From NCBI RefSeq assembly GCF_014522265.1, contig NZ_CP017024.1, forward strand, positions 3,694,001 to 3,758,000: 64,000 nt of DNA, given 5' to 3'. The notes below the pieces were generated by a model, which saw nothing but the letters and a program-made list of their open reading frames with translations, was not told the origin of the DNA and did no database searches. Below, piece after piece: positions 51,258 to 63,651 of the stretch (position 1 is the first letter of the stretch; every line of letters begins with the position of its first letter). Made by a program: the position numbers and the translations under genes. The DNA is from Pseudomonas oryzihabitans (GTDB taxonomy: Bacteria; Pseudomonadota; Gammaproteobacteria; Pseudomonadales; Pseudomonadaceae).

Positions 51258-51656
51258 CTAGCGCCGGGTCTTCTGCCGGAGCAGGTAGACCGTTACCGCC
51301 GCGCAACTGGTGAAAGCCGCCACCCGGGCCCAGACGTAGGGCACCAGCCAGCAGGAAAACCCGACGCTGATCCACATGGCGACAATGGCGTAAACCTTGC
51401 CCTTGAGCGGGATGCCGTCGCCTTCCAGATAGGGTTTGACCCAGGGCCCCAGCCACCTGTGGTTAATCAGCCACAAGTAGAACCGCTCCGAACTGCGCAT
51501 GAAGCAGGCTGCGGCCAGCAGCAGGAAGGGCGTAGTGGGCAGCAGCGGCAGAAAGGCACCGATGATGCCCAGGGCCACGCTCAGCCAGCCGATGCCCAGC
51601 AGCAGGTAGCGGACCCAGCCCTTGCGCTGGCGGGGTCTCGGAGTGGCCTCATCCAT
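51258..51656 (-). CDS. YbaN-family inner-membrane protein (DUF454)
   Basis: A 132-aa membrane protein. The DUF454 text is clear: RYLLLGIGWLSVALGIIGAFLPLLPTTPFLLLAAACFMRSSERFYLWLINHRWLGPWVKPYLEGDGIPLKGK. Three to four hydrophobic helices span the inner membrane; a short charged N-terminus (DEATPRPRQRKG) is probably cytoplasmic. Function unknown. It starts three bases after the UPF0149 stop, so the two are likely one transcript. Confidence 0.88.
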   Translation of the reverse strand: MDEATPRPRQRKGWVRYLLLGIGWLSVALGIIGAFLPLLPTTPFLLLAAACFMRSSERFYLWLINHRWLGPWVKPYLEGDGIPLKGKVYAIVAMWISVGFSCWLVPYVWARVAAFTSCAAVTVYLLRQKTRR

Positions 51657-51659
51657 TGC

Positions 51660-52244
51660 TCAGTGACGCGGCTTCAGCAGCGCCGGCTTTTCATCGGGGG
51701 AATGGCAGAGCAGGAACAGCTGGGTCAGCAATTCCGGAATCTGCACCATCATGTCGGCAACCAGGCGGCGGTCCTGGGCGATCTCGGCGAATTCCGGCTG
51801 CTCATCGAACAGACCCGAACCCACCATGATCGGCAGCAGCAGCTCGCTGACTTCGTCTTCGGCGTCCTCGAACCACACGGCTTCGCGCAGGAACACCCCT
51901 TCCATGAAACCGATGCACCAGCCGCGCAACTCGGAATCGTCCGGCTCCGGACCGAGCTCCAGGTCGCACGGCAGGTCCAGCTCTTCGTCGCTGCCCAGCA
52001 CGCGCAGGATATGCGCCTTGAGCTGCACCAGGGAGCGCTCGATCTCTTCCTGCTGGGCGGCATCGCGATACTGCGGTGGCTCGGCGAAGAGCGCATCGAT
52101 CCACTCGCGTTCGGGAACCTCTTCCGGGCAGATGGACAGGGCGGTCAGGTAGCCATGGGCGGCTACGTAGTCGAGCGCTTCTTCGTGCAGATCGTCTGCA
52201 TCGAGAAAATCGCGCAGACGGGTCAATTGTTCGGCGAAGGACAT
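51660..52244 (-). CDS. UPF0149/YecA-family protein
   Basis: A 194-aa cytoplasmic all-helical acidic protein of the UPF0149 (YgfB/YecA) family. Markers are LHEEALDYVAAHGYLTALSICPE, the RGWCIGFMEGVFLRE helix and LFDEQPEFAEIAQDRRLVADMM. In E. coli YecA carries a C-terminal zinc tail; none is present here. Role not established, though relatives influence antibiotic response in P. aeruginosa. Divergent from recQ with a 162-base shared region. Confidence 0.87.
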   Translation of the reverse strand: MSFAEQLTRLRDFLDADDLHEEALDYVAAHGYLTALSICPEEVPEREWIDALFAEPPQYRDAAQQEEIERSLVQLKAHILRVLGSDEELDLPCDLELGPEPDDSELRGWCIGFMEGVFLREAVWFEDAEDEVSELLLPIMVGSGLFDEQPEFAEIAQDRRLVADMMVQIPELLTQLFLLCHSPDEKPALLKPRH

Positions 52245-52406
52245 CGGCTACTTACCTCGGAAAGGATTCGAAAGGGCGGAACGGCCGGAATTGTAGACGA
52301 GCGCCCGGGTCACGTCGAACTCGACGGCCTGGGGCCGGCCGATGGAAAAGCACCGCCGCAGTGACCCCGGCATCCGTATAATGGCCTTTCCATTCGAGGA
52401 GGCTTC

Positions 52407-54545
<2,139 letters not shown>

Positions 54546-54618
54546 CGAGGCGCGGCGGTTGCCCCGCCCTGCCTGTAACCAGAATAATGAGAAAATCCAA
54601 GTACAAGGTTTAGCCTGA

Positions 54619-55056
54619 ATGACCCCTACCGATCCACACCTGTTTGGCCGCCAGATCTTCCACGTCTCCCGTGCCTGGCGCGCCGAGCTAGACCGGCGCC
54701 TGAGCCACCTGGGGCTGTCTCAGGCGCGCTGGCAGGTGTTGCTGAACCTGGCCCGGATGAAGGGTGTCCAGCCTACCCAGCGTGAGCTTGCCCAGAGCAT
54801 CAGCATCGAGGGGCCGACCCTGGCACGGCTGCTGGACGGCCTGGAAAAGCAGGGTCTGGTCAAGCGTCTGGCGGTCACCGAGGACCGTCGCGCCAAGCGC
54901 ATCATGCTGACCCAGGAAGCCGGTCCGCTGATCGAGAAGATCGAGACCATCGCCGAAGCCCTGCGCAAGGAACTGCTCAGCGGCCTCGATGATGAAGAGA
55001 TCGCCATCTGCCAGCAGGTGCATCAGCGCGTCCTGGCCAATCTCGAGCGCGGCTGA
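54619..55056 (+). CDS. MarR-family transcriptional regulator
   Basis: A 145-aa winged-helix dimer repressor. The DNA-binding part reads SQARWQVLLNLARMKGVQPTQRELAQSISIEGPTLARLLDGLEKQGLVKRLAVTEDRRAKRIMLTQEAGPLIEKIE, with the wing DRRAKR. Ends in a dimerisation helix. The ATG at 54619 follows the recQ stop by 73 bases on the same strand. Targets unknown; MarR proteins of this type usually control an efflux or stress gene nearby. Confidence 0.92.
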   Translation: MTPTDPHLFGRQIFHVSRAWRAELDRRLSHLGLSQARWQVLLNLARMKGVQPTQRELAQSISIEGPTLARLLDGLEKQGLVKRLAVTEDRRAKRIMLTQEAGPLIEKIETIAEALRKELLSGLDDEEIAICQQVHQRVLANLERG

Positions 55057-55122
55057 CCGCCGTCTGGCGGCTGGCGTCGCCCGGGTGCCTCCGCCCAGCC
55101 CCGGGGTCGGATCTGGCCGGAG

Positions 55123-55150
55123 CGTCTGGCATCGCTACTGGCGCCAGACG
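55123..55150 (+). terminator. Hairpin after the MarR gene
   Basis: CGTCTGGC and GCCAGACG with a 12-base loop, 67 bases after the MarR stop, before the FimV-like gene. No T run; weak terminator candidate. Confidence 0.3.
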
Positions 55151-55296
55151 CCACCCCCCGGCCGCTTTATTGCGTGCGGGGCCATCGGTTTGCCGTCTGT
55201 CGGTATCGATGCTACGTTCCAGCGTAGCGGAGGCGATTTTTGTGAGCCACCGCGCTAAAACACCGGTTTCCTCGAATACCTGACGCAGCGGTATCC

Positions 55297-57503
55297 ATGG
55301 TCGCGAAACGCCGTCCCCTTGCCTTTGTTCTTCTGTCGGCCGCCGCGCTGACCCCTCTTCCTCAAGCGGCGTTCGCGCTCGGCCTGGGGGCATCACCCTG
55401 CAGTCTTCGCTCAACGAACCTCTGCGTGCGCGGATCGAGCTGGTCAACATTGGCGATGCCGGTGCCGAGGACTTCCGCATCCATCTGGCGGCGAACGAGG
55501 CCTTCGCCCAGGCCGGCGTGGATCGCACCCAGTTCCTCGACGATCTGAAGTTCACCCCACACCTGCGCACGGCGGCGGGCAGCTATGTCGAGGTGACCTC
55601 GCGCCGCTCCCTGGTCGAGCCCTATCTGGGTTTCATCGTTCAGCTGGAACAGCCGGGCGGCAAGCAGCTGCGCGAGTTCACCCTGCTGGTGGATCCGCCG
55701 CGCAGTGGTGGCGCACCCACCAGCGTTGCCAGTACCGCCCCGGCGCGCGTCCCGGCGGCACCCGCTCGCGCCGCCGCCCCGGCCGCCGATCCGGTGGTCC
55801 GCCAAACCGTATCTGCACCGCGCCAGGGGCTGACGCCTTCGCCAGACCTGGCCGCCGGGGAGGGCTTCTACCAGACGCGTTCCAGGGACACCCTCTGGAG
55901 CATCGCCAAGCGCCTGGGGCCAATGGCCAATCGATCGGCCGAGCAGCTCATGGCCGATCTGTTCGCCCTCAATCCGGCGTCCTTCGCCAACAATGATCCC
56001 GGACGGCTCAAGGCTGGCCAGCGCCTGCGCCTGCCCGTGGGTGTCAGCGAACCTGCGCCGCGACAGTCGGTAGCGGCCAGGACCACGCCGCCCGCGCCCA
56101 GCCCGGTACCCGCCGCACCGGTCGCCACGGCACCCGCCTTGGCACCGGCACCGGCACCTGCTGCGCCAGCGCCTGCCGCAGCACCTGTCGCTGCGCCGGC
56201 ACCGGCACCGGAATCAGTGGCGCCGCCAGTAGCGGCGCCGCAGCCGGCCGGAAGCTCTGCGGAAGCCACCAAGCCCCTGCTGGTGACGCAGGATCTCGGG
56301 CGTCAGGTCGGCGATCTGGAAGGTCAGCTGACTCAGCTGCAGGAGCGTTACGACGCACTGCTGGCCCAGAAAGAGGTGATGATCGAGCAGCTCCAGCAGG
56401 ACCGTGAAGGTCTGCAGCAGCAATTGAAGCAGGCGCGTTCGGTGGCCCTGTCCACGCCGACGCCCGCCCCCGCGCCGCCGTCACCGGAAAGCCCTGCCGC
56501 TCAGGCGGCGCCCGCCGCCTCCAGTCCTGCCGCGGGCAGTACCGACGAAGGTCTGTTGTCACTGCGCTCGCTGTTGTTGGCGGGTGGCGCGGCCCTGCTG
56601 GCCCTGGCCGGTGTGCTCTGGTGGCGCCGGCGGAAGGCGGAAGGCGTCGTCTTCGACGACGCGGATGACGTCGAAAATGTCGAAATGGTCGAGCCATTGC
56701 CCGAGCCGGTGCTGGCCGCTACCCAGCCGGTGGTTGCCAAGTCCAGGGCCAAGCCTGCAGCCGTCGCCGCCACCCCGGCGCCGGTCGACGATCATGCCGG
56801 TCGTGCGGAGATCTACATCGCCTATGGCCGCTACGGCCAGGCGCGGGAAGTGCTGGAAAGCGGCCTGGCCGAAGATGATCGGCGGCAGGATCTGCGGCTG
56901 CTGCTGCTCCGGGTGCTGGCCACCCTGGGCGAGGCTCCGGCATTCAGGGAGCACGAACAGCGTTTTCTGGCGCTGGGAGGCGTGGCGGCGAGTCTGGCGG
57001 TGCTGCACGCCCAGTTTCCCGGGATGTCCGCCGATCCGGTGGAGCCCCTGCTGGAGGACGATCTGGATCTCGACCTGCCGGCCTTCGATGCGCCGGCCAG
57101 TGGATGGTCGGCGGAATTGCAGTTTGCCGAGCCGGCGGTACCTGCGCCGGTGACCGAAGAGCACTACGATCTGGATCTGGCGGATCTGAGTCTCGATGAG
57201 GCCATCGCCCTGACCGAAGAGCTGGACGCCGATTCCGGGTGGAAGCAGGTCGATGCCCTGGAAGTCTCCCTGGAAGACGACTTCCCTGAAGGCCTGGGCG
57301 AGTTGCCGGCGGTCATGGAGCTGGACCTGAGTCTCGACGAGCACTTCATGGCCGATGCCATTGCCCGGCGGTTTGCCGAGGCCGAGGCCTGTCTCGATCA
57401 GGGCGACGTCCAGCACGCCACCTCGCTGCTGCAGGAAATCGTCAGCGAAGGCAGCGACAGCCAGCGCGAGCGGGCCGAGATCCTGCTCTCGCGCATCGCC
57501 TGA
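55297..57503 (+). pseudogene. FimV/HubP-family polar landmark protein, frameshifted
   Basis: Cell-pole organiser of the FimV/HubP family, about 735 aa if repaired (shorter than P. aeruginosa FimV). A leader (VAKRRPLAFVLLSAAALTPLPQAAFALGLG) starts at ATG 55297. The G run 55386-55390 lacks one G; with it the text continues GITLQSSLNEPLRARIELVNIGDAGAEDFRIHL. Then come the N-terminal periplasmic domain, a LysM domain (FYQTRSRDTLWSIAKRLGP..LKAGQRLRLPVG), a Pro/Ala-rich linker, a coiled coil (LEGQLTQLQERYDALLAQKEVMIEQLQ), one membrane helix (LLLAGGAALLALAGVLWW), an acidic cytoplasmic part and the C-terminal FimV TPR motif (ADAIARRFAEAEACLDQGDVQHATSLLQEIV). Probably intact in the cell. Confidence 0.88.
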
Positions 57504-59702
57504 TCAGAAGCTATTGCCCAGGTTGATGTAGAAGGCATGTTCGCCCTGGTCGCTCAGGCCATAGGTGAACCTGAGTGGTCCCAGCGGCGTGTCCAGTCCG
57601 AGGAACAGGCTGGCCGCGCTGATGTTGCCGCTGTCGTAGTCGTCATCCCGATTCCAGATGCGTCCCTGTTCCAGGCTGCCGCCCAGATAGACCGGGGTGT
57701 CCAGCGGGAACAGCGAGCGCTGCGTAAGCTGGTGGTAGTAGATCAGCCGCGCCAGGCCGTAGTTCTGGCCGGACAGGGCATCCTGCCGATAGCCCGAGAG
57801 CTGCCAGGCACCTCCCAGCAGGAAGCTGCTGGTTACCACGTTGGTGTCGCTGTCCGTCGACAGGGTGCGCCCCAGGCCGCCCCCCAGCACGAAGGTGTTG
57901 TAGCCATAGCTGAGCGCCTTGTTCAGGTGCAGGTCCAGCTGCCGGTAACGCGAATCCGAGCCCAGACTCGGATCGAACTGCTTGAGCGTCAATGCCAGGT
58001 CCTGGCCCTCCCGCGGGAAGTTCACGTCGTCCAGATCGTCCAACGAATAGCGCAACTCGTAGAAGCCTTCGGTGAAGGATTCCTCCGGCGTGTCGCGCGG
58101 TCCGACATGCACCTTGGTACTGCCCCAGTCATGGCCGATACCCAGGCGCACCTCGGCCTTGTTGCCGATCTGCCGACCCACGTTGAGGCCGAAGCCATAG
58201 CGCTCGCGGCGGTATTCGGCGATGGGGTCGTTCCGCTCCAGTTGCTCGATGTTGCGGGCCTCGCCGCCGACGTAGGGTGCGATGAAGTAGCGTGAGCCCA
58301 CATCCAGGGGTTGGTAGAACTCGCTGTAGAGCTCCTGGTGATCACCGATCTGCATTCGGGTCAGCCATTCGCCGCCCAGGCGGTTGAGCCCATTGATGCG
58401 ATAGCTGGCGCCGAAGTTGAAAGCGCTGTCGCCCCGCAGGTCGTCAGACAGATTCAGGCCCAGCCGCAGGAAGTCCGTACCGCTGCGCTTGCCGCGGGCA
58501 TAGATCACCAGCACGTTGTCGCCAGGGCCGTCCCGGCGGATGCGGTATTCCACCTGGTCGAAATAATCCAGCCCGTAGAGGGTGCTCATGTCGTCCTGCA
58601 GCCGCTCGACATTGAGGGGTTCGCCCAGGCGCTGGCGGATGTAGTGACGAATGACCTCGTCTTCGACCTTGGAGTCGTTCTCGATGCGGATGGCGTCGAT
58701 GACCGGAGTGCGGCTGCTGGGCGCGCGAGCCGCTGCCACGGCCGTGGAACGCTCGCTTTTCGCGTCCTTGCGCAACACCGCCAGTTCGCTCGCCATGGCC
58801 ATGGTCGCCCGATAGCCGGCATCGATCAGCGCCCTGACCTCGGTGAAGTCGGCGCTGGTGTAGCTGGCCAATGGCGGCTGGATCAGCAGGTCCTGCTTGC
58901 CCAGAGTCGCCAGCTGCGCCTGGGAATTGTTGCGCGTCATCAGGGTGGTGGACTGATTGAGCACGTCCAGCACCGTGGTCAGGTCCCGGCGCTTGAGCAG
59001 GGGAGTGCCGATGTCGACCACCACTACCCGCTGCGCGCCCATGTCCCGCGCCACGTCGATGGGGATGTTGTCGACCATGCCGCCATCCACCAGCAGCCGA
59101 CCGTCGATTTCCACCGGCGCGAATACCGCCGGAATCGACATGCTGGCGCGGATCGCTCGGGGCAGATGACCATGATCGAAGACCACCTTCTCGCCGGTGG
59201 TGATGTCCGTGGCCACGGCGCGGAAGGGAATGGCCAATTGGTTGAAGTCCCGGGTATCGCTGGTATGCACGAACAGCTTTTCCAGCATCATCCCCAGGTT
59301 CTGGCCCTGGATCACCCCGATGGGCAGGCCCAGGGTGCCGTCGTCACGAAAGCTGAGCTTCTGCTTGACCAGGAAGTCCCGGTCATCCTGCTTGCGCCGG
59401 AAGGGCACGTCCTTGCGTGGCGGCTGGTCGGACAGTACCTGGCCCCAGTCCATGTCCAGCGCGATGCGTTCCAGTTCCTCAACGCTGTAGCCGGCGGCAT
59501 AGAGGCCGCCGATTACCGCACCCATGCTGGTGCCGGCAATGGCGTCGACCTGGATGCCCTGTTCCTCCAGCGCCTTCAGCACGCCGATATGCGCCAGTCC
59601 CCGGGCGGCACCGCCAGACAGCACTAGGCCGACCTTCGGCGGCGGAGCACTCCAGGCCAGGGTGGACAGGAGAAGGCAGGCTACCAGCAGCAACAGGCGC
59701 AT
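57504..59702 (-). CDS. plpD: PlpD-type patatin-like phospholipase autotransporter (type Vd)
   Basis: A 732-aa outer-membrane lipase. Signal peptide MRLLLLVACLLLSTLAWSA, then a patatin domain: oxyanion loop LVLSGGAARGLAHIG, nucleophile Ser in IAGTSMGAV, and the Asp of the catalytic dyad in LLVDGGMVDNIPID. A POTRA-like domain (IDAIRIENDSKVEDEVIRHYIRQRLGEPL) and a C-terminal beta-barrel ending in YINLGNSF follow, the arrangement of P. aeruginosa PlpD (secreted phospholipase A1). The ATG at 59702 begins the signal peptide; a GTG four codons upstream is possible. Its stop is adjacent to the FimV-like stop, sharing a TGATCA. Confidence 0.92.
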   Translation of the reverse strand: MRLLLLVACLLLSTLAWSAPPPKVGLVLSGGAARGLAHIGVLKALEEQGIQVDAIAGTSMGAVIGGLYAAGYSVEELERIALDMDWGQVLSDQPPRKDVPFRRKQDDRDFLVKQKLSFRDDGTLGLPIGVIQGQNLGMMLEKLFVHTSDTRDFNQLAIPFRAVATDITTGEKVVFDHGHLPRAIRASMSIPAVFAPVEIDGRLLVDGGMVDNIPIDVARDMGAQRVVVVDIGTPLLKRRDLTTVLDVLNQSTTLMTRNNSQAQLATLGKQDLLIQPPLASYTSADFTEVRALIDAGYRATMAMASELAVLRKDAKSERSTAVAAARAPSSRTPVIDAIRIENDSKVEDEVIRHYIRQRLGEPLNVERLQDDMSTLYGLDYFDQVEYRIRRDGPGDNVLVIYARGKRSGTDFLRLGLNLSDDLRGDSAFNFGASYRINGLNRLGGEWLTRMQIGDHQELYSEFYQPLDVGSRYFIAPYVGGEARNIEQLERNDPIAEYRRERYGFGLNVGRQIGNKAEVRLGIGHDWGSTKVHVGPRDTPEESFTEGFYELRYSLDDLDDVNFPREGQDLALTLKQFDPSLGSDSRYRQLDLHLNKALSYGYNTFVLGGGLGRTLSTDSDTNVVTSSFLLGGAWQLSGYRQDALSGQNYGLARLIYYHQLTQRSLFPLDTPVYLGGSLEQGRIWNRDDDYDSGNISAASLFLGLDTPLGPLRFTYGLSDQGEHAFYINLGNSF

Positions 59703-59773
59703 AGGACGGACCACATGGCGGATGGAATCGGGGGCTGCGTATTATAGGGAGCCCAGGCCTTGTGAGGTGTACC

Positions 59774-60094
59774 GTGGCGGACGCCAGACCTATCATCACC
59801 ATCCACTACTGCACCCAGTGCCAATGGCTGCTGCGCTCGGGCTGGTTGGCCCAGGAGCTGCTCAGCACCTTCGGTACCGATCTGGGTGGAGTGACGTTGC
59901 TACCGGGAACCGGTGGCGTGTTCGAGGTCGCCTGTGGCGGAGAGGTGCTCTGGGAGCGGAAGAGGGATGGCGGCTTTCCCGATGCCAGAGCGCTGAAGAA
60001 TCGGGTCAGGAACCTGCTGTTTCCGGAGCGCGACCTGGGGCACAGCGAAGGTCAGCGGCGCGAAGGGGGAGATGGCGCCCCCGAAGGGGCGTGA
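59774..60094 (+). CDS. SelT/SelW/SelH (Rdx)-family thioredoxin-fold protein
   Basis: A 106-aa protein of the Rdx family. The redox motif is in ITIHYCTQCQWLLRSGWLAQELLSTF (CxxC, the position of selenocysteine in animal relatives). The second strand-loop-strand is VTLLPGTGGVFEVACGGEVLWERKRDGGFPDARALKNRVRNLL. It ends with an RDLGH motif and a disordered tail. The GTG at 59774 gives the usual start; a GTG four codons earlier is possible. Physiological partner unknown. It is convergent with cspD (stops two bases apart). Confidence 0.87.
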   Translation: MADARPIITIHYCTQCQWLLRSGWLAQELLSTFGTDLGGVTLLPGTGGVFEVACGGEVLWERKRDGGFPDARALKNRVRNLLFPERDLGHSEGQRREGGDGAPEGA

Positions 60095-60096
60095 GA

Positions 60097-60372
60097 TCAG
60101 GCTTCCGTACTGACCGTATCCCGCACATCGAGGGTATTGGTGGCCGGCGCTGCGGCGGGTGCGCTCACTTCGGCCGCGCGAATCTCGACCGCGTGCAGGC
60201 CCTTGGGGCCCTGCACGATATTGAAGTTGACCGCCTGGCCCGCCTTCAGCGTGCGGTAACCGTCCATCTGGATGGCCGAGTAATGAGCGAATAGGTCTTC
60301 ATCACTGTTATCTGCAACGATGAAGCCATATCCTTTGGCGTTATTGAACCATTTGACCTTGCCACTGAGCAT
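60097..60372 (-). CDS. cspD: Cold-shock-domain protein CspD
   Basis: A 91-aa nucleic-acid-binding protein. The cold-shock domain is complete at residues 1-68, with RNP1 KGYGFIVA and RNP2 DLFAHYSAI; it begins MLSGKVKWFNNAKG. A C-terminal Ala/Pro-rich tail is additional. CspD inhibits replication in stationary phase in E. coli. The ATG at 60372 is the family start. Divergent from clpS with a 221-base gap; ClpAP is not far, matching the conserved cspD / clpSA neighbourhood. Confidence 0.93.
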   Translation of the reverse strand: MLSGKVKWFNNAKGYGFIVADNSDEDLFAHYSAIQMDGYRTLKAGQAVNFNIVQGPKGLHAVEIRAAEVSAPAAAPATNTLDVRDTVSTEA

Positions 60373-60593
60373 ACCGGCTCCCTCTGCAAAGGACTCCAAG
60401 CCTGGAGTATCATTCGACTACAGTTCCAGTGAATCCACACAGACGCCACTACAACGGAACCCTTGGTACCTCGTCGGTACAGGATGTTTGTAACACCCTT
60501 TCAGCCTTAGTCAAGGCAAGGCACTAGGCGGCTGAGACGTGGATCAAGCTCTTTTTTTCCTGCTATTCATCCCGTAATTCGGAATCGATCAGA

Positions 60594-60950
60594 ATGCGTG
60601 TAATCGACCCCATCCGACTGGCGGCGGACGACAACGAACATCAGGACGGCGACAACGGCGGCCTGGCGGTGCAGGAGGCAAAACCTGCACTAAAACGGCC
60701 AGCCAGATATCGAGTTCTGATGTATAACGATGACTACACCCCGATGGAGTTCGTCGTCGAGGTGCTGGAGCGCTACTTCAGCATGAACCGCGAAGCGGCT
60801 ACCCAGGTGATGCTTACTGTGCATACTCAGGGAAAGGCAGTCTGCGGAACATTTACTCGCGATGTCGCTGAAACCAAGGCCATGCAAGTCAATCAATATG
60901 CCAGGGAGTGCAACCACCCGCTGCTGTGTGAAATCGAAATCGAAAGTTAG
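60594..60950 (+). CDS. clpS: ATP-dependent Clp protease adaptor ClpS
   Basis: A 118-aa N-degron adaptor that brings substrates with N-terminal Leu, Phe, Tyr or Trp to ClpAP. Core text: [77 protein letters not shown]. The Asn-Asp pair in NDDYTPM and the His in TVHTQG bind the degron amino group. A flexible 35-residue N-terminus is normal. First gene of the clpSA unit, 48 bases before clpA; bpt nearby encodes the matching N-degron-creating transferase. Confidence 0.96.
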   Translation: MRVIDPIRLAADDNEHQDGDNGGLAVQEAKPALKRPARYRVLMYNDDYTPMEFVVEVLERYFSMNREAATQVMLTVHTQGKAVCGTFTRDVAETKAMQVNQYARECNHPLLCEIEIES

Positions 60951-60998
60951 ATCTGTGCTGCTTGGGCTACTGTGCTGCTTGGGCTATGAGGTGAAGCT

Positions 60999-63267
60999 AT
61001 GTTGAATCGTGAGCTCGAAGTCACCCTGAATCTCGCCTTCAAGGAGGCGAGGACGAAGCGTCATGAATTCATGACCGTTGAGCACCTCCTGCTGGCGCTG
61101 CTGGATAATGAAGCGGCGGCCACCGTGTTGAGAGCCTGCGGCGCCAACATCGATCGTCTGCGACGCGATCTGTTGGAATTCATAGATTCCACCACACCCC
61201 TGATCCCACAGCAGGACGACGAGCGCGAAACCCAGCCGACGCTGGGTTTTCAGCGTGTCCTTCAGCGTGCGGTCTTCCACGTGCAGAGCTCGGGTAAGCG
61301 CGAAGTGACCGGGGCCAACGTCCTGGTCGCCATCTTCAGCGAGCAGGAAAGCCAGGCGGTGTTCCTGCTCAAGCAGCAGAGCGTGGCGCGGATCGACGTG
61401 GTCAATTTCATCGCACATGGCATCTCCAAGGTGCCAGGGGCAGCACCCGAAGCCGAGCAGGATCAGGACGCTGCCGAGGAGGAGGGTGCCGAACCCAGCT
61501 CCTCCAACAATCCGCTGGAAGCCTATGCCAGCAACCTCAATGAGCAGGCTCGCCAGGGCCGTATCGATCCGCTGGTGGGGCGTGAGTCGGAAGTCGAGCG
61601 CGTAGCCCAGATCCTTGCCCGGCGCCGCAAGAACAACCCGCTGCTGGTGGGCGAGGCTGGCGTCGGCAAGACCGCCATCGCCGAAGGTCTGGCCAAGCGC
61701 ATCGTCGACGGTCAGGTCCCTGATCTGCTGGCCGACAGCGTGGTTTATTCGCTCGATCTCGGCGCGCTACTGGCCGGGACCAAATATCGCGGCGATTTCG
61801 AAAAGAGATTCAAGGCTCTGCTGGCGGAGCTGAAGAAGCGGCCCCATGCCGTGCTCTTCATCGACGAGATCCATACCATCATCGGTGCCGGCGCGGCCTC
61901 GGGTGGGGTGATGGATGCCTCCAACCTGCTCAAGCCGCTGCTGTCCTCCGGTGAGATTCGCTGCATCGGCTCCACCACCTTCCAGGAATTCCGCGGCATC
62001 TTCGAAAAGGATCGGGCACTGGCTCGGCGCTTCCAGAAGGTCGATGTCGTCGAGCCTTCGGTAGATGATACCTACGGCATCCTGCGCGGCCTCAAGGGGC
62101 GCTTCGAGCAGCATCACCACATCGAGTACACCGACGAGGCGCTGCGTGCAGCAGCCGAGCTCGCTGCGCGCTACATCAACGACCGGCACATGCCCGACAA
62201 GGCCATCGACGTCATCGACGAAGCCGGTGCCTACCAGCGCCTGCAGCCCGAAGACCGTCGTGCCGAGCGGATCGACGTGCAGCAGGTCGAGGACATCGTC
62301 GCCAAGATTGCGCGGATTCCCCGAAGACCGTCAACAGTTCCGACAAGGAGCTGCTGCGCAACCTGGAGCGCGACCTCAAGCTGACCGTCTTTGGTCAGGA
62401 CCTGGCCATCGAATCCCTGTCCACCGCCATCAAGCTGTCCCGTGCGGGCTGAAATCACCGGACAAGCCGGTTGGTTCCTTCCTCTTCGCCGGCCCTACCG
62501 GCGTGGGCAAGACCGAGGTTGCCCGGCAGCTGGCCAAGGCCATGGGTGTCGAGCTGGTGCGCTTCGACATGTCCGAGTACATGGAGCGGCATACCGTGTC
62601 GCGCTTGATCGGTGCGCCTCCCGGCTATGTCGGTTTCGACCAGGGTGGTCTGCTGACCGAAGCCATCACCAAGACGCCGCACTGCGTGCTGCTGCTTGAT
62701 GAGATCGAGAAGGCCCACCCCGAGGTCTTCAACCTGCTGCTGCAGGTCATGGACCACGGCACCCTGACGGATAACAATGGTCGCAAGGCCGACTTCCGCA
62801 ACGTGATCCTGATCCTGACCACCAACGCCGGTGCCGAGACCGCTTCCCGTGCCTCCATCGGTTTCACGCTGCAGGATCACACCACGGATGCCATGGAAGT
62901 CATCAAGAAGAGCTTCACGCCCGAGTTCCGCAACCGTCTGGATACCATCATCCAGTTCGGCCGCCTGAGCACGGAAGTCATCAAGAGCATCGTCGACAAG
63001 TTCCTCACCGAACTCCAGGCGCAGCTCGAGGACAAGCGTGTCCAGCTCGAAGTCACAGATGCCGCCCGCAGCTGGCTGGCGGAGCGTGGCTACGATGTGC
63101 AGATGGGTGCTCGTCCCATGGCGCGCCTCATCCAGGACAAGATCAAGCGGCCGCTGGCCGAGCAGATCCTGTTCGGGGAGCTGGCCGACCACGGCGGTAT
63201 CGTCCACATCGACGCGGTGAACGACGAGCTGGAATTCGAGTTCGAGACCACCGCCGAACCTGCCTGA
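60999..63267 (+). pseudogene. clpA: ATP-dependent Clp protease ATP-binding subunit ClpA, two frameshifts
   Basis: AAA+ unfoldase of ClpAP, 756 aa if repaired, the usual length. The N-domain starts LNRELEVTLNLAFKEARTKRHEFMTVEHLLLALLDN. The first AAA module has [15 protein letters not shown] and VLFIDEIHTIIGAG. The frame is lost at ATTCCCCGAAG (four C at 62319-62322; five give IARIPPKTVNSSDKELLRNLE) and again at GCGGGCTG (62445-62451; one more C gives SRAGLKSPDKPVGSFLF). The second module (GPTGVGKTEVARQLAKAMGVELVRFDMSEYMERHTVSRLIGAPPGYVG) and C-terminus are intact. Two nearby one-base losses in C-rich text of a conserved gene indicate sequencing error, not inactivation. Confidence 0.95.
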
Positions 63268-63291
63268 GGGCAGGTCGCGATTTACCATCGC

Positions 63292-63328
63292 TCATGAAAA
63301 AGCCCGGCATAGCCGGGCTTTTTCATGA
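63292..63328. terminator. Strong bidirectional terminator between clpA and infA
   Basis: A perfect 17-base palindromic stem (TCATGAAAAAGCCCGGC and complement) with an ATA loop; A and T runs flank the GC stem, so it works for both converging genes. Confidence 0.9.
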
Positions 63329-63338
63329 AAGGATTCGC

Positions 63339-63557
63339 TTAACGCGCGCGGTAAGTGATCCGGCCCTTGCTCAGATCGTAAGGCGTCAGCTCCACGCGAA
63401 CCTTGTCGCCGGTCAGGATGCGGATGTAGTTCTTACGCATCTTTCCGGAGATGTGCGCGGTGACGACGTGCCCATTTTCCAACTCCACGCGAAACATGGT
63501 GTTGGGAAGGGTGTCGACGACAGTACCTTCCATTTCGAAGCTGTCTTCTTTCGACAT
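63339..63557 (-). CDS. infA: Translation initiation factor IF-1
   Basis: The 72-aa S1/OB-fold factor that occupies the ribosomal A site during initiation. Text [71 protein letters not shown] is a full-length standard pseudomonad IF-1. Only the 72-codon frame from the ATG at 63557 matches the family. It lies between clpA (convergent) and bpt. Confidence 0.98.
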
Positions 63558-63651
63558 ATATAGAAAAGCCCTCGGTGACAAGATAGGCCCAGAGCAGTCC
63601 GGGCGAAAAAGGCCCATATTCTGACAGAAATTCAGAAAAAGCGCTATTTCG

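Noticed and set aside
62300-62460. Programmed ribosomal frameshifting in clpA
   Set aside because: No slippery heptamer with downstream structure is apparent, two shifts would be needed, and six other genes in the window show the same kind of one-base error.
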